A stretch of DNA of 47,781 nucleotides from Clostridia bacterium (GCA_030528905.1 JAUMXZ010000003.1:1-47781), one strand, 5' to 3'. Numbered from the stretch's first letter, positions 26,273 through 35,157 are shown. Notes: generated by a model not told the origin, from the sequence alone. Made by a program: numbers and translations.

Positions 26273-28080
26273 TGAATATAAAAAACAAACACTCCGGGCC
26301 CAGACCTATGCACGGCGGTTTTGAAAAGGCAAACAATACCAAAGGTACCTGGATTAAAATTATCAAATATTGCCGCAAATATTGGACAGCAATGATAGCC
26401 GCAATCCTTGCAGCAGGGGTGGGCACTGTATTAACACTTCTTGGCCCTGATAAAATTTCAGACCTTACCAAAGTGATCGCTGACGGCATTATAACTGGTA
26501 TTGATATGGGTATGGTTGCTAAAATCGGCTTTACTTTGGCCGCTTTCTATTTTCTTTCCTGGCTTCTTTCGGTATTACAGCATCTTGTTATGACTAATGT
26601 AACACAGAATGTGTCAAAGAATCTGCGTACCGATATTTCAAAAAAAATCAACCGTCTGCCTATGTGCTACTATAACACTACCACCACCGGTGATGTGCTT
26701 TCCCGCATTACAAATGATGTCGATATGATAGCCCAGTCGCTCAACCAAAGCATTGGTATCTTGGTACATTCTATCACTTTGTTTATCGGCTCAATAGTTA
26801 TGATGCTTATAACCGATGTTACAATGACCATAGCCGCCATACTCTCTGTGATGATCGGCTTTGCTTTGATGGGTGCTACTATGGGCCGCTCACAAAAATA
26901 TTTTTCCCGTCAACAAAAGGCTTTTGGTGATGTTAATGGTCAGATCGAAGAAATTTACTCCGGTCAAACCATTGTTCGTGCCTATAATGCTGAAGATAAG
27001 GCAAAAGAGGATTTTAATAAAATGAACTCCTATCTGCGTGAATGTAGCTTTAAAGCACAATGTATTGCAGGTACGATGATGCCGCTTATGAACTTTATCG
27101 GAAACTTCGGTTATGTGGTTGTTTGTGTTGTGGGCGCTATGCTTACAATGAACGGAAACATCGGCTTTGAAGTTATCGTTGCCTTTATGATGTATATTCG
27201 CTATTTTACCCAGCCACTTTCCCAAATGGCACAGGCAGCTCAGTCTTTACAGTCTGCCGCCGCTGCAGGTGAGCGTATTTTTGAATTTTTGGAAGCCGAA
27301 GAAATGGAAGATGAAACAAAAAAGACAACCGTTCTTGAAAATGTTAAGGGTACTGTTGAATTTGATCACATAAGATTCGGCTACGAGGGTTCTGATAAGA
27401 TAGTTATAAAAGACTTCTCTGCAAAGATAAAGCCCGGTCAAAAAATCGCGATTGTTGGCCCTACGGGAGCTGGAAAAACCACTCTTGTAAACCTCTTGAT
27501 GCGTTTTTACGAAATTCAAAACGGTGAAATTCATATTGACGGCATACCCACTTCAAAGCTTAGCCGAAAAAATGTACATTCTCAGTTTTGTATGGTCTTG
27601 CAGGACACCTGGGTGTTTGAAGGCAGTGTGCGTGAAAATCTGATGTACTGCTCTGAGGGTGCTACTGAGGAAAAAATGATTGCAGCTTGTAAGGCGGTTG
27701 GACTTGACCACTTTATTCACACACTCCCCAAAGGATATGACACCGTTCTTTCTGACAGCACCAATCTTTCACAGGGACAAAAACAGCAGCTTACTATTGC
27801 CCGTGCTATGATAGCTGATAAGCCGATGCTTATTCTTGATGAGGCAACAAGCTCAGTTGATACCAGAACGGAATTACAGATTCAAAAGGCGATGGATGAA
27901 CTGATGAAAAACAGAACCTCATTTGTTATTGCACACCGTCTTTCTACCATCAAAAACGCTGATCTCATTCTTGTTATCAATGAAGGCGATATCATCGAAA
28001 GCGGCACTCACGAAGAACTTCTGAAGAAAAACGGCTTCTATGCTGATTTATATAACAGTCAATTTAAACAGGTATCATAA
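26272..28080 (+). CDS. ABC exporter half-transporter with canonical catalytic Glu
   Basis: Protein of 602 residues with an extended N-terminus (GPRPMHGGFEKANNTKG), a six-helix membrane domain and an ATPase domain. Walker A is GPTGAGKTTLVN (from 396), the signature is LSQGQKQQLTIARAM with Gln501 replacing the first Gly, Walker B is LILDEATSSVD with the catalytic Glu, and the switch is IAHRLSTI. The odd signature pairs with the degenerate Walker B of the partner subunit, giving one weak and one active ATP site, as in known heterodimers. The start shares one base with the upstream stop, so the subunits are translated together. Confidence 0.94.
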   Translation: MNIKNKHSGPRPMHGGFEKANNTKGTWIKIIKYCRKYWTAMIAAILAAGVGTVLTLLGPDKISDLTKVIADGIITGIDMGMVAKIGFTLAAFYFLSWLLSVLQHLVMTNVTQNVSKNLRTDISKKINRLPMCYYNTTTTGDVLSRITNDVDMIAQSLNQSIGILVHSITLFIGSIVMMLITDVTMTIAAILSVMIGFALMGATMGRSQKYFSRQQKAFGDVNGQIEEIYSGQTIVRAYNAEDKAKEDFNKMNSYLRECSFKAQCIAGTMMPLMNFIGNFGYVVVCVVGAMLTMNGNIGFEVIVAFMMYIRYFTQPLSQMAQAAQSLQSAAAAGERIFEFLEAEEMEDETKKTTVLENVKGTVEFDHIRFGYEGSDKIVIKDFSAKIKPGQKIAIVGPTGAGKTTLVNLLMRFYEIQNGEIHIDGIPTSKLSRKNVHSQFCMVLQDTWVFEGSVRENLMYCSEGATEEKMIAACKAVGLDHFIHTLPKGYDTVLSDSTNLSQGQKQQLTIARAMIADKPMLILDEATSSVDTRTELQIQKAMDELMKNRTSFVIAHRLSTIKNADLILVINEGDIIESGTHEELLKKNGFYADLYNSQFKQVS

Positions 28081-28126
28081 AGGTACTCGGTATCAAAACT
28101 CAAATCATAAAAGGAGACTTATTAGT

Positions 28127-28849
28127 GTGGATATGTGGAGTAAAGAAGACGAAAAAAATATGAAAAAAATTCTGTTTGCTGCCGATGATGAAACAACAGA
28201 ATGGATCAAAAAAAAGACAAAAGATCTTATGACTCTTATGGTATATTATAAATGTGCTATAATGGAAATAGAAACAAAATTTAATGTTCTAAATGAAGAA
28301 TATTCTTTGGAATATGATCGTAATCCTATAAACTCGATTAAAACACGACTTAAATCACTTCAAAGTATTCGTGCGAAAATGAAAGAAAAGGGCGTTTCGA
28401 TTACTCCTGATGCTGTTGAGGAAACACTAAATGATATCGCCGGTGTCCGGGTTGTCTGCTCTTTTACTAAAGATGTCTATACTCTTGCAAATGCTCTTCT
28501 TAAACAGGATGATGTTATCTTAATCGAAAAGAAAGACTATATTGCAAATCCTAAACCTAACGGGTATAGAAGCCTTCATATGATAGTTGCTATTCCGATT
28601 TTTCTGGCTTGCGAAAAGCATCTGATAAAGGTTGAAATTCAGCTTCGCACGATAGCTATGGATTTTTGGGCAACATTAGAACATCAGCTTCGATATAAAA
28701 AAGATTATGCTATTACCGATGAAATGGCTGCAGAAATGCTTGAATGTGCAAGGCTTAGCGCTGTTTTGGATGATCGTATGGATAAGCTTAGAAAAAGTGT
28801 GTTTATGAGTTTACCTGAAAAAACTGTAAGTAAGATAAATACAAAATAG
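28127..28849 (+). CDS. Small alarmone synthetase (RelA/SpoT synthetase domain only)
   Basis: About 240 residues from the GTG at 28127, which has AAGGAG 10 bases upstream; the open frame extends further 5' into the transporter gene but without a start signal. It holds a RelA/SpoT nucleotidyltransferase domain (IKTRLKSLQSIRAKM, LNDIAGVRVVCSFTKDVYTLANALL, NPKPNGYRSLHMIV, VEIQLRTIAMDFWATLEHQLRYKK) and lacks the HD hydrolase and TGS/ACT regulatory domains of long Rel enzymes. Family members transfer pyrophosphate from ATP to GTP or GDP to make (p)ppGpp. It lies 46 bases after the exporter with no terminator between, so stress signalling may be co-induced with the exporter. Confidence 0.9.
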   Translation: MDMWSKEDEKNMKKILFAADDETTEWIKKKTKDLMTLMVYYKCAIMEIETKFNVLNEEYSLEYDRNPINSIKTRLKSLQSIRAKMKEKGVSITPDAVEETLNDIAGVRVVCSFTKDVYTLANALLKQDDVILIEKKDYIANPKPNGYRSLHMIVAIPIFLACEKHLIKVEIQLRTIAMDFWATLEHQLRYKKDYAITDEMAAEMLECARLSAVLDDRMDKLRKSVFMSLPEKTVSKINTK

Positions 28850-29044
28850 CAAAGTTTCAAAAACGCTGTCAAAAAGGAGTCTGCCCTATATTGTCGCAAG
28901 CTCAAACAGTAATCAATATATATTTATAAAAACCTATGCTTTTATAACAGTAGCTTGTTTTGTTTCGGTTTGAAAAATAATTTCATACTTTATCTAACAT
29001 TCAAGTTTCTTTTTTTGCAAATGTTATACTCCGTCTTTACCTGT

Positions 29045-29082
29045 CCCGTATATCAAAAAAACGATATACGGGTTTTGCTTTT
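29045..29082 (+). terminator. Intrinsic terminator downstream of the exporter/alarmone operon
   Basis: A perfect 10-base stem (29045-29054 against 29063-29072) encloses an 8-base A-rich loop and is followed by TTTTGCTTTT. Confidence 0.85.
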
Positions 29083-29110
29083 AAATTCTATATTATTTAG
29101 CTTAAGTATA

Positions 29111-29119
29111 TGTTATAAT
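29111..29119 (+). promoter_or_regulatory. Extended -10 promoter of the beta-CASP gene
   Basis: TGTTATAAT is a perfect extended -10 element 33 bases before the start codon. No good -35 hexamer is seen. Confidence 0.55.
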
Positions 29120-29152
29120 GAGTATATATTATATCGGAAAGGCGGAGATAGT

Positions 29153-30757
29153 ATGAAACTCACTTTCTTAGGTGCTACCCACGAAGTAACCGGAAGCTGT
29201 ACATTACTTGAAACCCAAGGCAAAAATATCTTAATAGACTATGGTATGGAACAAGGTAATGATATATTCATAAATCAGGAACTTCCTGTCAACCCTCGCG
29301 ATATAGACTGTGTCCTGCTTACTCACGCTCATATCGACCATTCCGGAAATTTACCCCTTCTGTATAAGTACGGATTTCGCGGAAAAATTTATGCTACAGA
29401 GGAAACTTCGAGCCTTTGTAATATTATGCTCCTTGACAGCGCTCATATACAAATGTTTGAGGCTAAATGGCAAAACCGTAAGGCTAAGCGTTCCGGTAAG
29501 GCTGAGTGTCGCCCTGTTTATGATGTCGATGATGCTATGGGCGCAATATCAAAGTTTATCCCCTGCAAATATAACCAAACTATCCCTATACTCGAAAACT
29601 TAGCCATTAGATTTTCTGATGTCGGCCATTTACTCGGCTCTTCCTGCATAGAAATATGGGTAAAAGAAAATGATCAAGTCCGAAAAATCGTCTTTAGCGG
29701 TGACATAGGTAATAATAATCAGCCCCTTATCAAAGACCCTTGTACTCTTGATGAAGCTGATTATGTTGTTATCGAATCAACTTATGGCGATAGATATCAC
29801 GAAGACCGACCTGATCATATCGCTATCTTAACCGATTATATCCAGGAAACTTTCGATAGAGGCGGTAACCTTGTAATCCCCTCCTTTGCTGTCGGCCGTA
29901 CTCAGGAACTTCTCTACTTCATAAGACAGATAAAAGAACAAAATCTTATCAAAGGACATAAAAACTTCCCTGTATATATCGATAGCCCTCTTGCTAATGA
30001 AGCTACAAGTATCTTCCTTCAATGTAATACCGATTGCTTTGATGATGAAACTAAGGCTCTGATACAAAAAGGAATAAATCCTATATATTTTGACGACCTG
30101 AAAGTTTCTTTGACTTCAGACGATTCTAAGCTGATAAATGCCGATAAAACCCCTAAAATTATCATCTCTGCCAGCGGTATGTGTGAGGCCGGCCATATCA
30201 GACATCATTTAAAACATAACCTCTGGAGAAAGGAATGTACTATTCTGTTCGTTGGCTATCAGGCTATGGGTACTCTTGGAAGAACTTTATACGAAGGTAT
30301 AGATGAGGTTAAACTTTTTGGCGAAACTATTGCTGTCAATGCTCAAATAGCTACTCTGCCCGGTATTAGCGGCCACGCTGATAAACAAGGTCTTATTAAC
30401 TGGCTTATGGCCTTTAAAGATAAACCTAAGACCGTCTTTGTCAACCACGGCGAAGATTCTGTATGCTCTGCTTTTGCTGGCTGCTTAAAATATGAGTATG
30501 GTTTTAATACTATTGCTCCCTATAGCGGCAGCTGCTATGATCTGTTAAGCGGAGAAACCTTAACTTCTACAGTCGGAATCCCCGTTGTTAAAAAATCTTC
30601 ACAAAAGGGCAGCCGTTCTTCTATGCTCTTTAATAAACTGGTTGATGCTGCAAAACGCTTGATGATTGTTGTAAAACAAAGCGAGGGTATGCCTAATAAA
30701 GAACTTGCTAAGTTTGCTGACCAAATCCATTCCCTATGTGATAAATGGATTAGATAA
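29153..30757 (+). CDS. Metallo-beta-lactamase/beta-CASP protein with RNA-metabolising domain
   Basis: Protein of 534 residues from the ATG at 29153; GGCGGAG precedes it, and the in-frame extension upstream covers a terminator and promoter, so it is not coding. The metallo-beta-lactamase core has the zinc motif His58-x-His60-x-Asp62-His63 (LTHAHIDHSG) and SDVGHLLGSS. A beta-CASP insertion (VIESTYGDRYHED, IPSFAVGRTQELLYFI, SASGMCEAGHIRHHL) and an RMMBL segment (LPGISGHADKQGLINWL, KTVFVNHGEDSV) follow. This layout is shared with CPSF73/YSH1-type nucleases and is distinct from RNase J. The C-terminal 60 residues are an extra helical tail. RNA cleavage is expected from the family; the substrate is unknown. 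Confidence 0.88.
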   Translation: MKLTFLGATHEVTGSCTLLETQGKNILIDYGMEQGNDIFINQELPVNPRDIDCVLLTHAHIDHSGNLPLLYKYGFRGKIYATEETSSLCNIMLLDSAHIQMFEAKWQNRKAKRSGKAECRPVYDVDDAMGAISKFIPCKYNQTIPILENLAIRFSDVGHLLGSSCIEIWVKENDQVRKIVFSGDIGNNNQPLIKDPCTLDEADYVVIESTYGDRYHEDRPDHIAILTDYIQETFDRGGNLVIPSFAVGRTQELLYFIRQIKEQNLIKGHKNFPVYIDSPLANEATSIFLQCNTDCFDDETKALIQKGINPIYFDDLKVSLTSDDSKLINADKTPKIIISASGMCEAGHIRHHLKHNLWRKECTILFVGYQAMGTLGRTLYEGIDEVKLFGETIAVNAQIATLPGISGHADKQGLINWLMAFKDKPKTVFVNHGEDSVCSAFAGCLKYEYGFNTIAPYSGSCYDLLSGETLTSTVGIPVVKKSSQKGSRSSMLFNKLVDAAKRLMIVVKQSEGMPNKELAKFADQIHSLCDKWIR

Positions 30758-30780
30758 TATAAATTTTCCTTAATACAAAC

Positions 30781-30817
30781 AAAAAGCGTATGACCCGTTT
30801 AGTCATACGCTTTTTTT
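30781..30817. terminator. Bidirectional terminator between the beta-CASP gene and nrdD
   Basis: A perfect 14-base inverted repeat (30781-30794 against 30802-30815) with a 7-base loop has A-run and T-run outer arms. It serves the two converging genes. Confidence 0.92.
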
Positions 30818-30831
30818 ATGCTAAGTGCCTT

Positions 30832-33192
30832 TTAAATTCTTTCAAATTCGCCTTTTCCTGTTCCCATAGAATGTTTAACTCTATCTCTTACTTCGGCCTG
30901 TTTTGCATTATTAAATCTATCAAGTGTACCTACCAGGTATCCTGTGATTCTTCTGATACGCTCAAAATTGGCTTCGCCGGCTTCCTCTTTTCTTCCGCAT
31001 TTCGGACATTCATCGTTTATAATTCCTGTAAATCCACATACCGGGTCTCTGTCTACCGGATGATTTATGGATCCATAACCTATGCCCTGCTCTTTCATAC
31101 ATCTTACTACGCTTTCAAACGCTTCTATGTTTTGTGTCAGGTCGCCGTCAAGCTCCACATATGAAATATGTCCTCCATTAGTCAAATCGTGATACGGCGC
31201 TTCAAGCTTAATCTTATCAAATGCTGATATATCATAATATACCGGAATATGAAATGAGTTTGTATAGTAATCTCTGTCTGTAACCCCTTCAATGATTCCA
31301 AATCTTTTCTTATCTATTCGCACAAATCTTCCTGATAATCCTTCTGCAGGTGTTGCTATAAGCGAAAAGTTAAGACCATAATCTTTTGTTGCCTTGTCCA
31401 TACGCCTTCTCATATATCTTATTATCTCAAGGCCAAGATTTTGTGCCTTTTCACTTTCTCCATGATGAGTTCCAATAAGTGCCTTTAAACATTCTGCCAG
31501 ACCTATAAATCCCATTGTAAGCGTTCCGTGTTTTAACACTTCTCTTACTTTGTCGTCAGGATTTAACTTGTCTGAGTCAATCCAGATACCCTGGCCCATA
31601 AGGAACGGATAGTTGCGTACTTTCTTTTCTGCTTGTATCTCAAACCTTGCAAGAAGTTGGTCTATAACTAAGTCCATAATCCTGTCAAGCCTGTCAAAAA
31701 ACAGGTCTATATCGTGATGACTTAAAAGTGCTATTCTCGGTAAATTTACAGATGTAAAACTTAAATTACCTCTGCCTGTTACTATTTCTTTTGTTTGGTC
31801 TACGCTATTTGCTAAAACTCTTGTACGACAACCCATATAGGCAGCTTCTGTATTGTGATCGCCCTCTTTGTAATACATAAGATTAAATGGCGCATCCAAA
31901 AATGAGAAATTAGGAAATAATCTTTTAGCACTTACCCGACAGGCTAACTTAAACAGATCATAGTTCGGATCCTCTTTGTTATAATTTATTCCCTCTTTGA
32001 CCTTAAAGATGTGTATTGGGAAAATCGGAGTTTCTCCTCCTCCTAAACCGGCTTCTGTTGCTAAAAGAACATTCTTTATTACAAGTCTGCCCTCAGGACT
32101 TGTATCTGTTCCGTAATTTATTGATGAAAACGGTATTTGTGCTCCTGCTCTTGAGTGCATTGTATTAAGGTTGTGTACTAAAGCTTCCATCGCCTGATAT
32201 GTGGCTCTGTTAGTTTCTTTATCTGCATACTTGCAGGTGAATTTTTGTATCTTAGCCGCATTTTCTCCAAATTTTTCTTTTAAAACATCAAGCTCTGCCT
32301 TTAAATATTCATCAGATATTCCAAAACGCGGCTCTTTAGCTGAAACCTCAACAGCTTTAGCTATTATGTCTTTTGCTGTTTGCTCTGCATCTTCAACATT
32401 TTCTAATAATTCTATTGCCTTAATAAGATTTTTTCGATGCAACTTTTTATATGTCTTTGCTACTCCTTTTGCTAATGCGTAATCAAAGTTAGGTATGCTT
32501 TGTCCTCCGTGCTGATCGTTTTGGTTTGATTGTATTGCAATACACGCAAGTGCAGAGTAACTCTTTATATCATTTGGTTCACGCAAGAAACCGTGTCCTG
32601 TTGAAAAACCGCCTTCAAATAATTTCTCAAGGTCTATCTGACAGCAAGTTGTTGTCAATGTCAAAAAGTCCAAGTCGTGAATATGGATATCTCCCTCATT
32701 GTGTGCTTTGGCGTGTTTAGGGTCAAGAATATACATCTCATAGAACTTCTTAGCTCCCTCAGATCCGTATTTTAACATAACTCCCATCGCTGTATCACAG
32801 TCGATATTTGCGTTTTCTCTTTTTACATCTATATCTTTTGAATTCTTAAATGTCAAGTCTTCATATGTTTTCATAAGAGTAGTATTCATATCTCTGTGTC
32901 TTGTTCGTTCTGCTCTATATAATATATACTCTTTTGCTGTTCTTGAGTGTCCATTTTCAATCAATGTTTTTTCTACAATATCCTGTATATGCTCAACATC
33001 AGGCGGTGTATTGGAATCTTCGTTTTGTAATGTTTCCAGCACCTCCATAGCAAGTTTATCTGCTATTTCTCTGTTATGCCCCCCTATTGCTTTTGCTGAT
33101 TCAAATATAGCATTGGATATTTTCTCTATATCAAAGTTTACTTCTCTTCCATCTCTTTTTATTATCTTATCTATGGTTTTTTTAGTACTCAT
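30832..33192 (-). CDS. nrdD: Anaerobic ribonucleoside-triphosphate reductase (class III)
   Basis: Protein of 786 residues. An N-terminal ATP-cone (IIKRDGREVNFDIEKISNAIFESAKAIGG) is followed by the large catalytic barrel (IHIHDLDF, MHSRAGAQIPFSSINYGTDTSPEGRLV). Near the C-terminus are a zinc-binding set of cysteines (DPVCGFTG, ECPKCGRKEEAGE) and the glycyl-radical loop RRITGYLVG with Gly751. It reduces NTPs to dNTPs with formate as electron donor in the absence of oxygen. The activating radical-SAM enzyme NrdG is needed but is not encoded on either side here. AAYATTGGAGGG precedes the ATG, and a strong promoter lies 45-72 bases upstream. Confidence 0.97.
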   Translation of the reverse strand: MSTKKTIDKIIKRDGREVNFDIEKISNAIFESAKAIGGHNREIADKLAMEVLETLQNEDSNTPPDVEHIQDIVEKTLIENGHSRTAKEYILYRAERTRHRDMNTTLMKTYEDLTFKNSKDIDVKRENANIDCDTAMGVMLKYGSEGAKKFYEMYILDPKHAKAHNEGDIHIHDLDFLTLTTTCCQIDLEKLFEGGFSTGHGFLREPNDIKSYSALACIAIQSNQNDQHGGQSIPNFDYALAKGVAKTYKKLHRKNLIKAIELLENVEDAEQTAKDIIAKAVEVSAKEPRFGISDEYLKAELDVLKEKFGENAAKIQKFTCKYADKETNRATYQAMEALVHNLNTMHSRAGAQIPFSSINYGTDTSPEGRLVIKNVLLATEAGLGGGETPIFPIHIFKVKEGINYNKEDPNYDLFKLACRVSAKRLFPNFSFLDAPFNLMYYKEGDHNTEAAYMGCRTRVLANSVDQTKEIVTGRGNLSFTSVNLPRIALLSHHDIDLFFDRLDRIMDLVIDQLLARFEIQAEKKVRNYPFLMGQGIWIDSDKLNPDDKVREVLKHGTLTMGFIGLAECLKALIGTHHGESEKAQNLGLEIIRYMRRRMDKATKDYGLNFSLIATPAEGLSGRFVRIDKKRFGIIEGVTDRDYYTNSFHIPVYYDISAFDKIKLEAPYHDLTNGGHISYVELDGDLTQNIEAFESVVRCMKEQGIGYGSINHPVDRDPVCGFTGIINDECPKCGRKEEAGEANFERIRRITGYLVGTLDRFNNAKQAEVRDRVKHSMGTGKGEFERI

Positions 33193-33236
33193 CAGGATCC
33201 CTCCAATATCTGTATATAGTTGTCTTAGTGATCATT

Positions 33237-33264
33237 ATTATACCATATATAGGATTTAATTCAA
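33237..33264 (-). promoter_or_regulatory. Promoter of nrdD with possible NrdR-box-like sites
   Basis: On the minus strand TTGAAT (33264-33259) and TATAAT (33242-33237) are 16 bases apart, with an extended -10 TGG. CTATATATGG just upstream of the -10 and CTATATACAG 33 bases further on each match 9 of 10 positions of the NrdR-box core. The spacing is about three helical turns, close to that of tandem NrdR boxes. The outer arms match poorly. Confidence 0.6.
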
Positions 33265-33314
33265 GTTCTTTTTAAAATTATTAAAGCGGCTGTCCCTATT
33301 TTCTCCCTATTGTA

Positions 33315-33348
33315 CAAAAAAGCATATTGAAATATTTATCAATATGCT
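33315..33348 (-). terminator. Intrinsic terminator of cysK
   Basis: A perfect 10-base stem (33321-33330 against 33339-33348) with an 8-base loop is followed on the minus strand by six T residues. Confidence 0.8.
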
Positions 33349-33362
33349 CTATTTACTAATTT

Positions 33363-34295
33363 TTAGTTTATATCGAAAAGTTCTGTTGAATAATATCTTG
33401 ATGCTGTATCAGGCAGTAAAACAACTATATTTTTTTCGTCATCAAGCTCTTTTGCCTTCTCTACCGCTGCATATACTGCTGCTCCTGATGAAATTCCGAC
33501 AGACAACCCTTCCTTTCTGCATAACTCTTTACCCATATTTATCGCGTCTTCATCTGATACGGCTATTACCTCGTCATAAATATTTGTGTCTAAAATTTTT
33601 GGCACAAACCCTGCTCCTATTCCCTGTATATTATGACTTCCTGCTGTTGATTTTGACAAAACCGGTGATTTTTTGGGCTCTACTGCTATTACCTTTATCT
33701 CAGGCTTCTTCTCTTTGAGATACTTACCTACCCCGCTTATTGTTCCGCCTGTTCCTACTCCTGCGATAAAGTAGTCCACTTCTCCTTTTGCAGCTTCCCA
33801 TATTTCCGGAGCTGTAGTCTTATAATGAGCTCTTGTATTAGCCGGGTTTTCAAACTGACCTGCGATAAATGAGTTTTCTATTTCTCTTGATAACTCTTCT
33901 GCCTTTTCTATTGACCCTTTCATTCCTTTTTTTCCGTCAGTCAAAACTATTTCAGCCCCATACGCTTTTATTACTTTTCTACGCTCTTCTGACATAGTAT
34001 CCGGCATAACTATTATCAATTTATAGCCTCTTACTGCGGCTATACACGCAAGTCCTATCCCTGTATTACCTGAAGTCGGCTCAATTATTACTCCGCCTTT
34101 TTTTAACTTCCCGCTTTTTTCAGCTTCATTTATCATCTCTAAAGCGACTCTGTCCTTTACTGATCCTGCTACATTAAAACTTTCTATCTTCACAATGATT
34201 TTTGACTTTAGTTTATATTCTTTTCTTATATTTTCAAGTTCTAACAGTGGTGTGTTACCTATTAACTGCTCTACTGATTTGCATATTCTTCCCAT
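33363..34295 (-). CDS. cysK: Cysteine synthase A (O-acetylserine sulfhydrylase)
   Basis: Protein of 310 residues, fold-type II PLP enzyme. It shows IGNTPLLELENI, the PLP lysine in AGSVKDRVALEM, the asparagine loop EPTSGNTGIGLA, GVGTGGTISGVGKYL, IQGIGAGFVP for substrate binding, and SSGAAVYAA. It forms cysteine from O-acetylserine and sulfide. The ATG at 34295 is chosen because AAAGGAG lies 8 bases before it and the product then begins MGRICKSVEQLIGNTPL, typical for CysK; the open frame upstream runs through the rsmE terminator. It stands alone between two terminators. Confidence 0.94.
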   Translation of the reverse strand: MGRICKSVEQLIGNTPLLELENIRKEYKLKSKIIVKIESFNVAGSVKDRVALEMINEAEKSGKLKKGGVIIEPTSGNTGIGLACIAAVRGYKLIIVMPDTMSEERRKVIKAYGAEIVLTDGKKGMKGSIEKAEELSREIENSFIAGQFENPANTRAHYKTTAPEIWEAAKGEVDYFIAGVGTGGTISGVGKYLKEKKPEIKVIAVEPKKSPVLSKSTAGSHNIQGIGAGFVPKILDTNIYDEVIAVSDEDAINMGKELCRKEGLSVGISSGAAVYAAVEKAKELDDEKNIVVLLPDTASRYYSTELFDIN

Positions 34296-34317
34296 AATAA
34301 TAACTCCTTTTATAAAA

Positions 34318-34356
34318 ATTAAGAGGATTGCTCTCATCAATTTGAAACAATCCTCT
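34318..34356 (-). terminator. Probable terminator after rsmE
   Basis: A perfect 9-base inverted repeat (34322-34330 against 34348-34356) with a 17-base loop is followed on the minus strand by TTAATTTTTAT. The larger loop lowers confidence, but the position between rsmE and cysK fits. Confidence 0.6.
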
Positions 34357-34392
34357 GTATATTTGAATTTAATTATTTAACCAATACATATA

Positions 34393-35127
34393 TCAGTTCA
34401 TATTATCTGTAAGATACATAATTATGCTAAGTGCTGCTATAGGTGCTGTTTCTGTTCTTAAAATGCGTTTTCCCAAAGTTGTTGCAATAGCCTTATTACT
34501 TCTTAGCTTATCCGATTCTTCCAACGAGAATCCGCCCTCCGGACCTATAAATATTGAGCACTTGGTTTCTTTTTTCTCCACAAGCGGACTTACTGCTTGT
34601 TTGACTTTGACGCCTCCGAGCTCGTAAAAAAACAACGCCAGTCCTCTTTCTTTTGATTCACTCAAAGCCTCATCAAATGCCCCTATGTACCTGACCTTAG
34701 GAATATAGCCTCGACCGGACTGCGATGCTGCATTTAAAGCTATATCGTTCCATCTTTTTAACTTCTTATCTATCGACTTGTTATCCGGCTTTGATACACT
34801 TCTTTGCATAGCTACAAAAACTATTTCCTTTACTCCGAGCTCTACGCTTTTTTGAATTATGTAACTTGCTTTATCTCCTTTTACCAGCCCCTGATATAAT
34901 GTTATGTCTATATCAGGTTCAGATTCACAGTCTTGTTTTTCCACTATTTCAAGAATTACCTGGTCTGCAAGTATCGTGTTTATTCTGCACAGATAAACTG
35001 TTCCCTTTGTATCGGAAATATTTATCATCTCGCCCGGCTTCATCCTCAGCGATTTTGATATATGAACTGCATCTTTACCTTTTATTATTGGATTTTCTTT
35101 AACATTCTCACAAAAAAAATTCGGCAT
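34393..35127 (-). CDS. rsmE: 16S rRNA (uracil-1498-N3) methyltransferase
   Basis: Protein of 244 residues with an N-terminal PUA-like RNA-binding part and a C-terminal SPOUT knot. Knot motifs are SIFIGPEGGFSLEE, TTLGKRILRTETAPIAALSII, and the AdoMet-binding loop before them. It methylates U1498 in the decoding centre of 16S rRNA. The ATG at 35127 gives MPNFFCENV, like the MPRFF start usual in this family. A GTG at 35145 is also open but has no ribosome binding site, and GGAG lies 12 bases before the ATG. It is the distal gene of the rpoD group, 30 bases after the acyltransferase-like gene. Confidence 0.93.
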   Translation of the reverse strand: MPNFFCENVKENPIIKGKDAVHISKSLRMKPGEMINISDTKGTVYLCRINTILADQVILEIVEKQDCESEPDIDITLYQGLVKGDKASYIIQKSVELGVKEIVFVAMQRSVSKPDNKSIDKKLKRWNDIALNAASQSGRGYIPKVRYIGAFDEALSESKERGLALFFYELGGVKVKQAVSPLVEKKETKCSIFIGPEGGFSLEESDKLRSNKAIATTLGKRILRTETAPIAALSIIMYLTDNMN

Positions 35128-35157
35128 TATATTATTGTTCTCCACACAATTTTCATA

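Larger units (their letters stand above)
28850..29152 (+). other. Gene-free gap between the alarmone synthetase and the metallo-beta-lactamase gene
   Basis: This 303-base gap is very AT-rich. It holds an intrinsic terminator (29045-29082) and an extended -10 promoter (29111-29119), both listed separately. An AAGGAG followed by TTG near 28893 opens only a 12-codon frame and is not called as a gene. Confidence 0.6.

Noticed and set aside
28885-28930. A tiny gene behind AAGGAG near 28876
   Set aside because: The frame from TTG stops after about 12 codons and encodes nothing recognisable.
30790-31164. A 124-codon plus-strand frame over the end of nrdD
   Set aside because: It starts inside the terminator hairpin and covers the zinc and glycyl-radical region of nrdD on the other strand.
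34318-34356. A T-box or other riboswitch before cysK
   Set aside because: Only a simple inverted repeat with a T-rich tail is present; none of the conserved T-box elements is seen, and the position fits an rsmE terminator.
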